Positions 48,711 through 61,760 of a stretch of 64,000 nucleotides of DNA are shown here, in pieces. A model generated the notes under the pieces. The model saw only the letters and a program-made list of their open reading frames with translations, did no database searches and was not told the DNA's origin. Origin of the DNA: Klebsormidium nitens (taxonomy: Eukaryota; Streptophyta; Klebsormidiophyceae; Klebsormidiales; Klebsormidiaceae); NCBI GenBank assembly GCA_000708835.1, contig DF237093.1, positions 34,973 to 98,972 of the forward strand, in the 5' to 3' direction. Numbering within the stretch: the stretch's first letter is position 1; each line of letters opens with the position of its first letter. The position numbers and the translations under genes were made by a program.

Positions 48711-48973
48711 CGGTTGAAGCAGCAAGTTTTGATCCTGCCAAACTCAGCATCCTAGTTGCCAGCGTGCAATCAGCTTCTCAGCCACCAAAGCAATGCCAGA
48801 AGGAGAAAGCCAACAAAAAGCGAAGCTCAAGGTTGAATTCATCTGCAACTATTGTAGCGGTGCAGCACACCCTTGAGTATAATTCGCAGGGTAGACGGGG
48901 ACAGAAGCGCACAGGACCGCTGGTGCTGGAGGCGCCGTCCGGCAAGGGGGTCCACCCAGTGCAGGAGCCACAG
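48711..48973 (+). CDS. unassigned internal exon
   Basis: A GCAG acceptor at 48710 and a good donor at 48973 (CCACAG then GTGAGC) frame an open 87-codon stretch from AVEAASFDPAKLSILVASVQ through a Lys/Ser-rich middle (KEKANKKRSS) to GPLVLEAPSGKGVHPVQEPQ. It ends in phase 0. I found no upstream partner. Downstream it could splice, in phase, to an acceptor near 50486 (CAG then CCGAAC) just before the next plus-strand gene and so be its 5' part. No domain is recognised. Confidence 0.35.
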
Positions 48974-50536
48974 GTGAGCTGCACATCGTCTGTCAGCACT
49001 CACCAGTTGATGTTGGAAGAACGATCATGGAGGAGAAATGATTGGTGCTGACAAAGATTTGGCTCCTGTGCGCCACCAGTGATCTGCGGATTCACTAAGT
49101 CCCGCCATGCAGGTCAGTCTTGAATGCCTTAGTTCCATGAGGGGACTAGAATTGCCAATTGAGGGACATGTTTTCTCTAACTTTGGATGGCCAGTGCTTC
49201 TATCACCCTTCCAAGGCTCATACAGAGTCATGATGCATTCCGCATAAGAGGACGAGTAATCTTTGGGGGAGCTTTGGGGACCTTGTGGCTTTTCATTAAT
49301 TGAGGCCAAGCAGGAGCAGACTGTCCAAAACTGGGACAACTCTTCTGGACAAGTCCTCAAGAGAACATGACATGAGCATCATTTCCAGAAGTGCCTGCTT
49401 CTGGAGGATTCGAGTAACTTTTGTCATCCTGTCTCTTACTGATCGCTTGCAATCCAAGCCTTCCCAAATTCCTTTTGCCAAAGCACATCATCACATAAAG
49501 TATGAGCCTGTATGCGCGGATGCTCTGCTAAGTACAACATCAAGGATTGCGGAGTTGTCTTGCTGGTGTCACACAGATCACTTGGGACTCTATGATTCAT
49601 TGAGGAAAGATACCTCAACTCTGGAATCCAAGCCACCAGACAGTTACTGATCAAGATCCGAAAGCTTGCAATTGACATATGCCTTGATCCATATTAATAT
49701 TGCACTGTTTTGCAACAGGTGCATGCGCACGTCGTTCAGCGCTGCTGAGCAATCTTCTGAAGACGGCCAGATCGACTTGCTGTTGGCTCACAAAAAAGCC
49801 AGCTAACTTCTTAGAAATCAATGGAAGCACCTTGAGCAACGCCAGTATATTAGCTGCAGGTACATGACTATACTCGGCTCTTGATCCGTCCAATCGTCCA
49901 CAAACCTGAAATCGATGGTGAAAGCTCATGCTCAAAGTGGCCTGGAGAGATAGAAATCGTTGCCTGCTCTTTCCATCAAAGAACAGCGTTGACAGAGTCG
50001 AGGTTGATGACTTGTAGAACCTTTGAATCTGCTCTGCCTAGAGGGGCCTTATCAACTCAAGTGACATTGTTCGGATGGCTAGATTCATTCAACATAGGCC
50101 TTGCCTTTTTCCCTTGGTTTGAGTCGCTTCTCAGACGCCTCCACACTTGCTACAGCAGTCAAGGTTTATCAGCTTGCATCCTGGCTTGACGCTCCTCTTT
50201 CAGCTAGAGCGTTTGGGGAGATATAATGAGCACGCTTGTTCCAAATTTTGCTAGGAGATTCCTCAAAAGCTGGCTCAGAATTGCATCCTTACAAAGGCGA
50301 TTGTCTTCAGAGAGACGCCTAATCACTAGTGGCATGTCCCTCAGACTGCTTCTTGATTGTTATTCTTGTGAAATTGACAAACACGTCTCCCTGTTCTTTT
50401 AGGCCCTGGATCGTCGGTGACCCCGTCCTGCTCTGCCGCCCTCCCTGCACTGAAGATGAACACCAAGCCTGAGACTGTGAACTAGCAGCCGAACACGGCG
50501 CTGCCAGCTGTGTGTACTTCACAAAGTCATTGGCAC
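48974..50536. other. 1.5 kb without a supportable gene
   Basis: Open frames at 49300-49650 (+), 49025-49360 (-), 49651-49935 (-) and 49881-50189 (+) have no motif and no consistent splice chain. An acceptor near 49720 opens a short phase-2 segment (CMRTSFSAAEQSSEDGQ) to a stop, possibly an exon of the unassigned unit at 48711. Confidence 0.4.
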
Positions 50537-53387
50537 ATGGAGAAGGATTGGGAAGAAGAGCAGGAGCCTGCCGCCGACACAGGCAGGTGCAATGGAGACA
50601 TCAGCGAAAGTCCTTCAGCCAGCGATGTCGACAGCGGGTCTGCAGTATATGCACTTGTTGCTGAGTCTGAGAGGCTCTGGAGGCTAGCTCGTAGGCCCCC
50701 GACAAGAAGCCACTTCCAAGGATTCCGCAACCAGTCAGAAGAGACTCAGACCGGCAGAGTTGAGGGAAAGCTTGGATCAGAGGCTGGGCTCCAGGAGCAG
50801 CTTTCGGCAGACGGCCTGAGGACTCTTGATTCTGGGGAGGATGTTGCGGCGAATGAGAAGGAGGGCCCAGGCGTTAAGAGACGGGAGTCGGTGGAGCGGA
50901 TGAAGCAAGACGGCGGATGGTTTGTGGAGGGGAGCGACGGTCCTGAAGGGTGCTGGATCAACAAAGAACTGATGAGCGGGCGTCCCAGTGGCAGCGGCAA
51001 CTATGATGCACCGGTGCCACCGTTGCCGTATTGGGGGAGCGAGCAGCACGTAAATAACTTAGTGGCAGCCACATACAAGTTCCTGAGACCTTCATCGAGG
51101 TGCGCCTTTTCGCTGCCTTTCAGGCCCCGCAGGATGCCTCCCTATGCGTGCGAAGTGACGCCGTTGCTTTGCTCTCGGATTCCTTTGCACCAAATCTCAT
51201 CCCAAGTTTGTACCCAGCCCTCATTCAACCACCTGGCCGCCGAGCTTTAGAAGGTCGTAGCAGTGGCGTGAAAGTCCAACAAAAAAACGTGCATCGCGAG
51301 ACACGACGAAAAGGCAAAGCCTCGTTCTGGAAAAGAGGAAGTCTTTGATGACTCATAAACAGCGGGTTCTGTGCTTGACCGGGTGCTTTTCTGGCATTCT
51401 TTTCAACACTCGTCGTTCTGTTCAGCGGCCCCATCATTAAACTGCAACGTAGAAGCTCGAAGTCGCTTGCTGTACGAAGATCGAAACAACCGTCTATCTT
51501 CAGAAAAAGACAGGCCTCCTGGCTTTCGTTGGCAAAGGAGACGAAATCGTAAGTTACGTCCTTTGAGAAACGCCCGCATAAAAAACCTTTGGATGTTGTA
51601 ATTTGGAACTCGTGTTACTGTCAACCTGTCCGGATCGTGGCTGACGATCGTAAAGTTCACCTGCTGCAGGACCCACAGCTGTTTGACCGAGTGATCTCAA
51701 AGTTGAGCACGCTCAGTTTCAGGAACGGTTGCGACCAGTAAGTTTTGGGAACACAATGTCTCCTCTTACTAAATCTGAGGGATCATGATGGCATTAATAT
51801 AACCTGATTGAATGACTGCTTTGCCGATCAGCAGACAGCAAAGGGTTTACATGGCTAGATTTTGAGCATATGCGCAACTTGATCCCCGGGACTGTGAACG
51901 AAGTGGTCTGTCCCTAAAATTCCACTTATTGGCTTGCTTACTCTAGCTTCTTTCACTAAGACGTATTCTGACTCTGACTCGCGACTGTTTCATGGCTGCA
52001 AAATTAGTTGCCTCTTCCGGTCTGAAAAAAGCTCCCCTGATTGGGCCTACGGACCTTTAAGAACCAAGATACGAATCTTCTCTTTCTCGTGCACCTTTTG
52101 ACACTTGCAATAGCGGCTGTCCAGACCGTGTCCTGTCAAATGAAGGAGGCAGTCTGTCAGTCGTACACGCGTCCACTTCTCCACCCCTCCGTGTCCCCCG
52201 CAGGCTGCCGTTACGGACTCCATTGGAAGAGCGGATGGCTCTGTCAGACGCCAAGGACGCGTGGAACGGGGTGTTGCAGAATGTTGGGCACATGGTCGCT
52301 CTGGGCTGCCCCTCCGCCTTCAAGGCCCTCTTCCAAGAGTTAACGGACACTTGGCCGGCGCTCGGCGTCTCCACGAGCTGGACGGCCGTAATGCCGGAGG
52401 CAGCCATCGACATGTACCAACAAGGGGACTTCATGTTCGAGTACGAATACAGTAAGGACGGGGTCGAGTTCGTTGCTGACACAGTCTACGATGTGGTCAA
52501 GCGGTGCTGTGAGTTGTGGTAAGCCTAGCGCCGCGGAGAGCTGCTGTTGATCTCGCTGGAGTCTGCTTTTCTTTGGAAGACTTTCGCTCCTGGATTTTGT
52601 ACTTCGCTCGCTGAAGACGTCAAATACTGGTTTTCTCCTTTACGTCCGGTTGGAGGTGTCTCTTTGTTGCAGGATGCTTTCGATCCTGCTCTTCGTTCAA
52701 GTGGTTGGTTTCGACTTGTACATTCTTTCCTCGTCTGGAAATACTTTATATGCATCGAACAATCCTTTCACATCCTATCAGATCACTCTTCACGAATCAG
52801 GGGTTCACCAAGTCGACTGTCTTGTCCATAACGGCAAAACTCTGTAGAGGATCTCGGCAGATCGCAAGGTCTACTGTCAGGACCACACAAGACCGCTTTC
52901 TCCCAGCGTCACAAGCAATCTGGACATCAAAGGCACCTTTTCTCTGATTGAATTGACAGGACATTGAATCTCGGACGGCAATCGCTTACTTCATTTTTCT
53001 CGTTGAATAGGCGTCTTTCTCAACGTGGAGAACTTCGTATTTGATACGGGCTAAAACACGGAGCGCTTAGGAAGGCTGTTCGTCTGTTGCAGTGAACTCA
53101 TGCCGTGTCACGAGGGCCTGCGGCTCATCAAACTTGGACAGCTCAGGCAAGACGACTATCTTCTCCGCCAATTCGGCCCCGAGTTGGCAGTTCTGATTAC
53201 GGACATTCAGCCCCGGATCACCAGAGACATGTGCGGAGCGCACAACTTCGACAGCAGCGAGGCGTTACGAGACAACATCGCGAAGCTGCGCCAGTGCATC
53301 GCCCAGGGCCGCCTTCATGAGCTGGTGCAGGAGCTGAGAGGAGAACGGTTAGCGGACGACAGCTTTGAGTTACGACACTGGGATTGA
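50537..53387 (+). CDS. unrecognised five-exon gene
   Basis: Exons 50537-51049, 51124-51267, 51670-51737, 52204-52518, 53093-53387; 444 residues. Junctions 3-4 and 4-5 are firm (strong donors, phase 2 to phase 2). The end of exon 2 is less sure (GGC then GTGAAAG chosen because it gives phase 0). The first 170 residues are acidic and low in structure (MEKDWEEEQEP; SESPSASDVDSGS). From exon 2 on the protein looks folded and mostly helical: DPQLFDRVISKLSTLSFRNG, EERMALSDAKDAWNGVLQNVG, then GDFMFEYEYSKDGVEFVADTVYDVV and a C-terminal helical part (LRLIKLGQLRQDDYLLRQFG). I do not recognise the family. No signal peptide or membrane segment is seen. Confidence 0.7.
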
Positions 53388-54456
53388 CAGACCGACAAAG
53401 CCACGGATATTGGTGCGATACCGACAGGAAAGGTAGTAATTCTGACCGCATGTGAGATCCGCAATTGGACGATTTAGGGGGATTAGGATGAGCAAACATG
53501 ATCACGAACATAGAGTTGCAAGCGGTTTCCTTTGAGTTTTGGTGTAGTGACCATCTAAGCAAACGTGATAGGAAAGAAGGACGCCGCTCATAGCCTTCGA
53601 GGAACCGGGAAGAGCAGAGACCGGGAGAGATCAAAGAGATGGCTCAGATTCATTGACTTTCGTGATTGTATGTTCAACGCAAGGCCGTCATGGAAGTGGA
53701 TCAATAGCCGTGTTAAATGCCAAGAAGCATCTGACAATCAACAATCATTGGAGCTGACGAGCTAGGGAGATAGGATCTATTTCTGGAGCTAGCATTATGA
53801 CTTTCTGATCGATCTTTTCGGAATTTCTGAACGCTTCTTAAGATGTATAGCTCAATATGAAGTGATTGCCGCCAGCTTATAGGTGATCTTCGAGGTTCCT
53901 GATCATCAGTTTATGAATACTGCTTTATATCCGGTGGCATCGTGCGATCAATGAGTGGTAGCCAAATTGCATTATGCCGCGAGCGCGACTGCATGCTGCA
54001 GTGACAAGGCATATGCGCCGATCATTGTTCCAGAATTCCATGTTGCACCCAACGCCAACCATATGTACGTACGCTTCCACGCAAGATTCGATAGTTCGTT
54101 GTCCTTAGTAAGCCTAATTCCACATGCATCAGCATGCGCTGCTGCTTGCAGTTGCGGCCCTCTGCAGGTAGAGCACCGCGCTTTGAAAAGAGCGTACTCA
54201 TTTGGGCCAGCGCGGCTTATCCGGCACGAACGAGATATAAGTGCCAGGCCGGATGAGTGGTCGGGCGCATCCGGCGCCCCCTGCGCGTTTTGGGCGGTCC
54301 GCGGTTAAGGACGACATGTTATCTTGCCTCACTCTTGTAAAGCACTTCAAGGGTCTTTTTAGTAGCTGCTGATCCTCTTCAAAGTCGACTTCCTTAACAT
54401 TCTGTTACGAACCACGAACACGACAGAGATCCGCCGCTTTAAGAAGCACAGGCTTA
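53388..54456. other. intergenic between convergent genes
   Basis: No coding signal. A plus frame at 53955-54308 has unremarkable composition and no motif. Confidence 0.6.
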
Positions 54457-56511
54457 CTACAGGGCAGGCCTTTTGCTTCCACACTCGCCGCAGAATTTGG
54501 AGGTCTCCTTTGGAAACGCGGCACCGCACTCGTCGCAAAATTTCGAAGCGTTTCCGTTGCTCGTCGTCCCGTTCTTCTTCGTACCTTCACCGGCCAGCTC
54601 TATCAACTCGCTTTTCTGCTCAGCAGCGGGAAGATTCCTCCCAACGGCAGCCATATTGAGGTTGTCATCCCGCCCGCTTGAGCCCCCCACAGCTTTCTGC
54701 TTTGTGCCCAAACCTTCAGACGACGCCCTCAAAGCACCGTCAACTTTTCCCGCCACCTTCATTCCCCCATTCGCCGAAGCCCTCAAACCCTCCGCCCCAA
54801 CCCGGCCGCCCTTCGCGCCGCCGATTTTGGGCGACGTGCTTTCCTCGGGGGACGCTTCCCTGGCACCCGGCGCCACGTGTTTTGTCCCGGAGATTGCACC
54901 CGGGGAGAGGTTGTTCGAGAGCGACGCGGCCGTGAGCGCTGTCCCGGCCGGCTTAGCGGGTTTCTCGGCGGTGCAGCTGCGGTTGTGGATCTTGAGCGCC
55001 TCCGGCTTGAAGCGCCGCCCGCAGTACGCGCAACTTTCCAGGACCTCCTTCTCCCAGTGCTCGTACATGCTGCGAAGGGAAAAGAAGCTTCACACTGCAG
55101 TGCCTCAGGTGCAGAGTGAGAGAAAGGGATTCAAAGCTGCCAAATACTTTTGATCACAGCGTAGTGCAAGAGTCTCTTGTGGATTCCTCAAAATGCGATC
55201 ATTGGCTTGGTGGGCGAAGGGCACTTTGGCGAGCGTGCAAGTCAAATGTTTTCGTGGCTTTCGATAACCCCTATGGAAAAGCAGTCGGATTCCCAAGGAG
55301 AGTGATTAAGGAAAGTGACTTTTTCAGGACCATCCGCATGCTGCAGTAGGTTGATTGATTAGACGAATAGACGTTTGTAAAAGTGCTCGTCCACCGACGG
55401 GGATTGCCAGGTTCTGACCCCGTCGTTTCAAACAACGAGCGAATAGGCGAAGTTTTCCCGATAGATTTTCACCGGACGTGAGCCGCAAAGCGCCAATTAG
55501 AAGCCCATGTTTCCAAAGAGATGCAGTTAAAAAGGGAACGTGCGTCCTTACGCTTCGTTGAAAGCGTCGATTTCTTTTGGCGAAGCCGGCCCGTTGAGGA
55601 TGGGCAGCTCTTTAGGCGGTTGCGGCAGCGGCCGGCGCTCCTTTTTTGGCTTCTTGTTCTCTTCGTTGAGCCACTTCTCCTGTTGTCAGTCAAAGAGGGC
55701 AGGATTCGCGAGGCATTTCGACGGTGCAAAACAAGATGGGGGCCAAATGAATGTGAGTGCTGCCACAGATAAGTGAGCGGTGACGATCAATTCGACAAAC
55801 AGGTTTGCCTTCAGAATATCAGGAGGGTCGAGTGGCCGTGAAGACTATCGTGTTGTATGTATATGGAATGCTCGCCCTTGCAAAGCGGCGCTTGATCTAG
55901 TGTGTCGTTGTATAAGGAGAGCTCCTTGAGCTAGCATGACAACTTTGACATCTCAGGAGGAATGAAATCAACAAAGTTTCTTTGAGTAATTTCACACTTC
56001 TGAGGTTCTTTCGAAGTTCGTCGGGTGCAAACTCTGGACTTACCTGGCATTGGGGCATGTGGATCGGCAGGCTGCAAAGAGGACGTACTTTCAATTCGAA
56101 TAATGACTGAAGGAGCATCTCTGGGCACTCATCTATCTGTTGGGAACATTCATACAAAAGATAGTGAGGCTGAGCCTGTTGCAAAGCTTTTCAAGTGCTA
56201 CCGGTGTGCACAGTCTCACGTGGGAGCTCACACGCAATTCAAATCTCTCAGATTTGGACTTGTTGCACTAACAATGCAGATCAAATCGATAACGCTGGAT
56301 CCGTGTGCCCTGCTGCGTGGCATCAGCTTTGAACACGGCTGTGCATATGCTCCAGCGCCCTCACCAACTTTGAGCAGATGGACAAATGACGCCAGCATCG
56401 ATCCATTTTTTGATGACCTGCTCACCTCTTCGTTCCAAATTCTCTGCCGCATAGGTAGCACGTCAACATGCGGGGCCGAGCAGCCGGGTTGCTGGCAACA
56501 GCGATATCCAT
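54457..56511 (-). CDS. ZC2HC1-type zinc-finger protein with C-terminal zinc ribbon
   Basis: Four exons in transcript order: 56511-56426 (86 nt), 56071-56044 (28), 55679-55552 (128), 55069-54457 (613); 284 residues. Two C-x2-C-x11-H-x3-C fingers are visible: [20 protein letters not shown], split between exons 1 and 2, and CAYCGRRFKPEALKIHNRSC in exon 4. Between them lies the family's linker (EKWLNEENKKPKKERRPLPQPP) and FNEAMYEHWEKE. A long Ala/Gly/Ser-rich region follows, then a small ribbon FCDECGAAF...FCGECG at the extreme C-terminus. In animals related proteins (ZC2HC1A-C) are poorly characterised; nucleic-acid or protein binding is likely but not shown. The start is the first in-frame ATG; the frame is open upstream without one. 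Confidence 0.9.
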
Positions 56512-57837
56512 GGTTTTTATATTGAGGCGGAAATGACTATTTTTTATCAAATAAGGGCCCAGATGCTCAGTATATCGGGACACCGAGATCTTGGTACTGT
56601 GACACACTATTGGCCTGTTAGTGAGTGGTTTACTGTCGGGCTCGGATGATTGGGGGCCGTTGAGCGGTTCAAGACTCCTGAGCCCCTGGCTCCTGAGGTC
56701 CTGACCCAGCGACCGCACCGTCACCTAGCTCTCTAGCTTCACTTTTGGACAGATTGGCAAAGACAAGATAGAAGTTTGTCCGTGGTGTTTTTGGGCACTG
56801 ACAAGAAGGTGTTCGCAAAGACGTCTGCTGGGCATTGGCGATTGAGGGAGGTAAGTGATGCAAAGGAGTTTTACTAACTGGCAGTGGGTCGGACTGGACC
56901 GTCCTGCTGGGCCTATCGGAATCAGACGGCCCTTCCTTACGTACCTAGTATGTCAGGATCATCAGAGCCAAGCGGAACGGACATCACAGAATCTCCTTGC
57001 TAAGTTGCTTAGCAGACATTTGATCCGACGGCAAGATTCGACGGGGATTCGACACTGTCGACAGGACATCCGATGACCAGATTGGCAGGATTTGGGTTTC
57101 CCTGAGCAGGCCCGACAACGAGCCGTCATTAGGGCGTCATTAATGAGTTTAAGCTCTCTCGCAAGCGCTCTACCTATTCTTGCTTAGCCAATCGTATGCG
57201 CAGACAGCCTGGACAGCAGGTTCTTAATCCGGCCCGTTCTTGATGCGTCAGTGTGTGCAAACATTGAAATCTGCGTCATACAATAAGTAGGTATATTGAA
57301 TGCTGGTCGGCGTCAACCAGTTGGAAAATCCACCGGACCGTCGTGTTATGGCAGTCTGACTCTAAGGATCAGCACGAGAAGATCGGAGGAGATCAGAAAA
57401 GCAGAGAGAGGCATCTGACTGGGAGTTTGTACTCTTTCATGCAATGATGGGTCTTGGCCTTTACCGGACGCCGTCCAGGATAAGTTTGCGCGCGTAGGAA
57501 ACTGGAAGTTGTTCAAAGCCGTCGATTGAAGCCATCGACGGTTATGAAAGTCATGGTAACGGTGGTGACTCGACAATGGTTAACAAGGATCTGTGCCTCA
57601 TCAACTAGGTGCGGTGAGTGCAGACTTTCAGAACAGCTCACCAGCCAGCTCTGACTCTGAGTCTGCCATGGCATCCACTCTTAGCCTATTTTCCAATTTT
57701 TGGCACATTGCCCTTAAAAAGTTCAAGCTGAGTCCATTGAAGGCGCAGGTCTGATCGTCTGAGGCGCCAATTGCAGGTCCTCCGATCTTGTTCTTCCTCC
57801 AGAGACAAGCATTTGGGACAAGTTTGCCTTTGTAGCT
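56512..57837. other. divergent promoter region, ZC2HC1-type and nCBP genes
   Basis: 1.3 kb between two start codons on opposite strands. No coding signal or clear element. Confidence 0.55.
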
Positions 57838-60800
57838 ATGGCGGAAGCGCGGGATACTTGGCGCTCTGGGAATGCGGGGCCTAGCCCGGAAGGCGCGGTT
57901 CCTGCCTTTAGGCCCAGCGCAATGAGGGCGGCTCCGGGTTTGAATATGCGACCTGGGCCTGGCAATGGGGTGCCTGCTGAGAAGAGGGAAGGAGAGGCAA
58001 AGGCAGAGCAGTCCGGGGAGGCGGAATTGAGTTCAGAGGAGAGGCAAAGGCAGGCAGAGGAGAGGGAAAGGGCGGAGCGGCAGAGGGAGGAAGAGGAGAA
58101 GCAGAGGCGGAGCGAGGAGCTCAAGAAGGGGCTGCATCCATTGCAGGTGGGCTGGTGGAGGTTTTCAAATCCGACAAATGGTGGCTACTTTTGTGGTTCC
58201 TGCATGGCATCTGGTGAAAAATAAGAACGTCGGAAAGCAATGAAATTGACAAAGAGCAAAGCTATTTTGATGTACGCTGGCCTGATCCGAAAGTCCAAAG
58301 GTGCATTCCTTCTGGTCGCCAGAAGCGGAGTGTGTGTGCTGATTTGCCCGTCTGCTCAACGGAAAACTCTTATAGAGCACACCATTCCTCAATCGTAATC
58401 ATACCTTTCCAATTTCGCCGTCGACTGTCCAGAAAAAAGTGGACATGTATCAGGGTTTCAGGGTGCCATCATTGAATTTGCCACCCACCACCGGCCACGG
58501 CATGCTTTTGCCAAACACGCTTCCATTGGACCTGAAGTGGTGTGGAACCGCACAGGGTTTTATCTCCCGACCTTCCTTTCATTGTTCCAGACTGCATCAC
58601 CAGATTGCAAGTGGCAACTCTCCCACCGTCATCTTAGTTGGTGTCTTTCTTTTCCACTTGTCTTCTTCGCATTTCCTGAAAAGACGCTAGGAGGGTTCCG
58701 AGAAACTGTGGCCCGTTATCCTCCGGCCGCCGAAGTTAACAATCGCTGCATTCTTGAGGTCCTGGCAATTGAGTTGGTCAGAGTCGCTACGACGAAGTGA
58801 CACGTTTCGACCTATAATGTGATCTGCCCCATTATTGTGCAGGACTGCTACGTCTTCTGGTTCTCAAAGAGGGGTTCTGGGCCAGCGGCGCAGCGTACAG
58901 CATACGAGGACACAATCAAAAGGATCTCGGAGTTCAGCACCGTAGAGGGCTTCTGGTGCACGTACTGCCACCTTCTGAAAGCGAACGCCCTGCCAAACTA
59001 CACCGATTATCATCTCTTCAAGAAAAGCATTAGGCCGCTGTGGGAGGTACGAGGTCACCGTAAGACTCATTGCCAGCTTGATGCGATGGTTATGTTTTTA
59101 AAAAGTACAAAAGGCTGGTGGGGTCGCGAACTTTGGGCGTTACGTTCAGAGTCGTCCGTCCTGGTTGAGACTCGTGCTCGCTGAAATAAGGTTCGTCATC
59201 TCCCAGTGGCACCTTGCTTGTGACCCCAGTAAATAGAAAATAGTGATTTTTGTCATATTGAGCCACCGTTTGGTGGCTGCTCCTTCAAACAATTTACCAC
59301 GTGAGCACAGGCTTTTGTGGACGACACTCCGCGCATAAAATTTTCTTTGAACTTGCTATTCCTGCCCGTCATACGCCCGACAAAGGGTGGCCATTTTTAT
59401 TTTCGTGCTACTTTTGATGAGGACCGGGATATCATCCACATGTTGAAACATGCATGGGATGTTATGGTCGGTGTAAACCACCTTCTCAAAGAATCTCTGT
59501 GTTGTTTGAAATAGCTTTATTGGTGAGGGAGTCCTGCGGCCAGTTTCAGTGCGATTGGGCTGGCATATTGTTTCAACAGGAGATTGACAGGATCGTTGGA
59601 GCTCAGGATTCCGAAAGAGCTGGGATGGTTTCATCCATCATCTTTGCACATTGCCAGTACAAAGCTGAAGGCCCACCTCTGGTAATGTCTGATTCGCTTG
59701 CTGTTTCTTCAGGACGATCGCAATCGGGCTGGGGGCAAGTGGATACTGCGGTTCAACAAGAAGCTGTCTGGTCGGTATTGGGAGGAACTGGTGAGCTCCG
59801 TACCCTGGATGCTCTTAACTCTAGCCTGTCGTTTTTGAGCAGAAAGTAAACCGCAAAGCTTTAAGAGTTTGAAGGCCTTTTTTGTGTACAGCCTCTGGGC
59901 AACATTGCACCTATCCGCAGTGGTTAGAAGCTCCGGTCTACATTCGTGAGTGCTCAACGCATTGGTGCACCATAGTATAAACTTCCCGAAAACATCACGG
60001 GCTGGTGGATCTTTGACCCGTATTAGCTCTTGCTTAGACGTATCTTTGGCCAGGTGCTTACGCGTGGAGCTGGGCAGCTTGAAAGTGTACTAGCGAAGTC
60101 AGGTGTTCGAATCGTCGAAGGATTTAAGCAAATCTCTTAAATTCATTATTTGGCCAGTAAGCGAACAGTCTCGTAAATGCGGACCACCCACTTTTCAAGA
60201 CGTGCGGTTCGACAACCACTCGTGTTTTCTCTCAGCTGTTGCCATCATGGCCTCACCCTCTTCTTGAAACGTAGTGACACATCTTCAGCACAGGGAATGA
60301 GCGCGCAACTTCAATCCCTTGTAAGGCTTCGGTGCGAAATTCTTCCACTGCGTGCTTATGATGACGTTCTTGCCATACATTCTAACTTCGTTGACGGCTC
60401 TAGACCCCTCGATTTTGGTATTCAGGGACCTTCTGACCAGACCTTCGTCGGTGCAAGCACGCTTCCGCCCTGGATCCGTCTCCAATTCCCTTCCAAATAC
60501 ACCCGAACTTTCCCCCGCAGGTGCTGGCCCTGATAGGCGACCAGGTGGACTATGCGGACTCAGTGTGTGGCGCCGTATTGAGCTTGCGTAGTGGGGAGGA
60601 CATCATCAGTGTCTGGAATCGGGATGCGTCCGATCAGCAGGTCAGCCCACTCCTTCCACGTCCGTTATAACGTGACCAGGAATTTCACGGGTTTGAGATT
60701 TGAGCGTGTGTATCGGTCGGCAGACGCCCAGCAAAGCTTCTGTTGAACTCTTTATTGAAGGTACGGGAGAAAGGGACGTAATCCGAAAACGAAAGTCTAG

Positions 60801-61760
60801 GCGGAGAGAAGAATGCAGAACAGATCTCGTCAGTATTACAGCATGGATCTCGTCTCGAATGTGAGCACTTACTCATTTTAGTCAAGAGCGTCGCAACCTA
60901 TGTGCACGGGGGACAACAGGGGTGGCCAGGTGTCCCCCTGTTGTTGCTCGGTCTGCATTTGGTGGGTGAATGGGTTCCTCTTCTCTTGTGCTGCCGAATT
61001 GACAATTACAAAGCGCCGCTCGTAATAGAGGCTTGTGGGGTATCGCTGAGCAACACAAAGCACGAAGCGTGATGGCAATTGAAACTTCATTTGGGATCCA
61101 CAACTCGATGAGAAGAGCTTTCAACTCAGTCTGCCACGAACAACACTTCACATTCTGGACCTGTGTCCGACCTGCGGCGGAGTTGGTCTTGGCAGCACGG
61201 CTTCTCTAGGTGATGGAGAACGCTGCAGAAGATACTCTGGCTGTATTTTCGAGAGCCCGAAAGTGCATGCTGGGGTGTCAGAGACGATTTATGTTGGCCG
61301 GGAAAGTTGTGCCTGGAAAACTTTTAGCTGGTCACCCATATCTGGAGTGACTCAGAAATTGCCGAGATTAGCCCAAGAAAGATCCTGGCATGTATGTCTG
61401 CTCCGCAGGCGACGATGCTACTGCGGGACTCCATCAAGAAGCATCTTCAGCTGCCCCCTAGTTACTTGATGGTACGTCCAACCCCTCCCATTATCCTCCT
61501 TAGCGACCTTGCCGTCTTTGCCTGTGTGTAAGAGCCTCTTCCACTTACCACTCTGCTCAATCGAACCGCTTTGGCTTCCAAAAATGGGGGTTACAGGTGA
61601 TAGTTGAAGGTTCGGATATGATTAAGGACCGGTGCTTCTCTTTGTAACACTCTACTTCGTAGCTGCTAACAAGTACCTTCTTCGCTTCCAGGAGTACAAA
61701 CCGCACGACGCCTCTCTTAAGGACCACTCGTCATTCAGGAACACTTGGTTGCGAGGATGA
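57838..61760 (+). CDS. nCBP: class II eIF4E-like cap-binding protein (nCBP/4EHP)
   Basis: Six exons, all phase 0: 57838-58146, 58843-59046, 59713-59790, 60521-60640, 61409-61471, 61692-61760; 280 residues. The first 100 residues are a Glu/Arg-rich, coiled-coil-like extension (ERQRQAEERERAERQREEEE) unlike the short leader of plant nCBP. The eIF4E core follows: HPLQDCYVFWFSKRG, ISEFSTVEGFWCTYCHL (cap-stacking tryptophan of the W102 position), HLFKKSIRPLWE, GGKWILRFNKKLSGRYWEEL, and IISVWNRDASDQQ. The first cap-stacking position is aromatic but not Trp, as in class II members. Such proteins bind the mRNA cap but act mainly as repressors or specialised initiation factors rather than as eIF4E itself. 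The gene ends WLRG-stop, a usual family end. Confidence 0.95.

Noticed and set aside
54473-55153. 226-codon plus-strand frame
   Set aside because: Antisense shadow of the ZC2HC1 exon with its two zinc sites.
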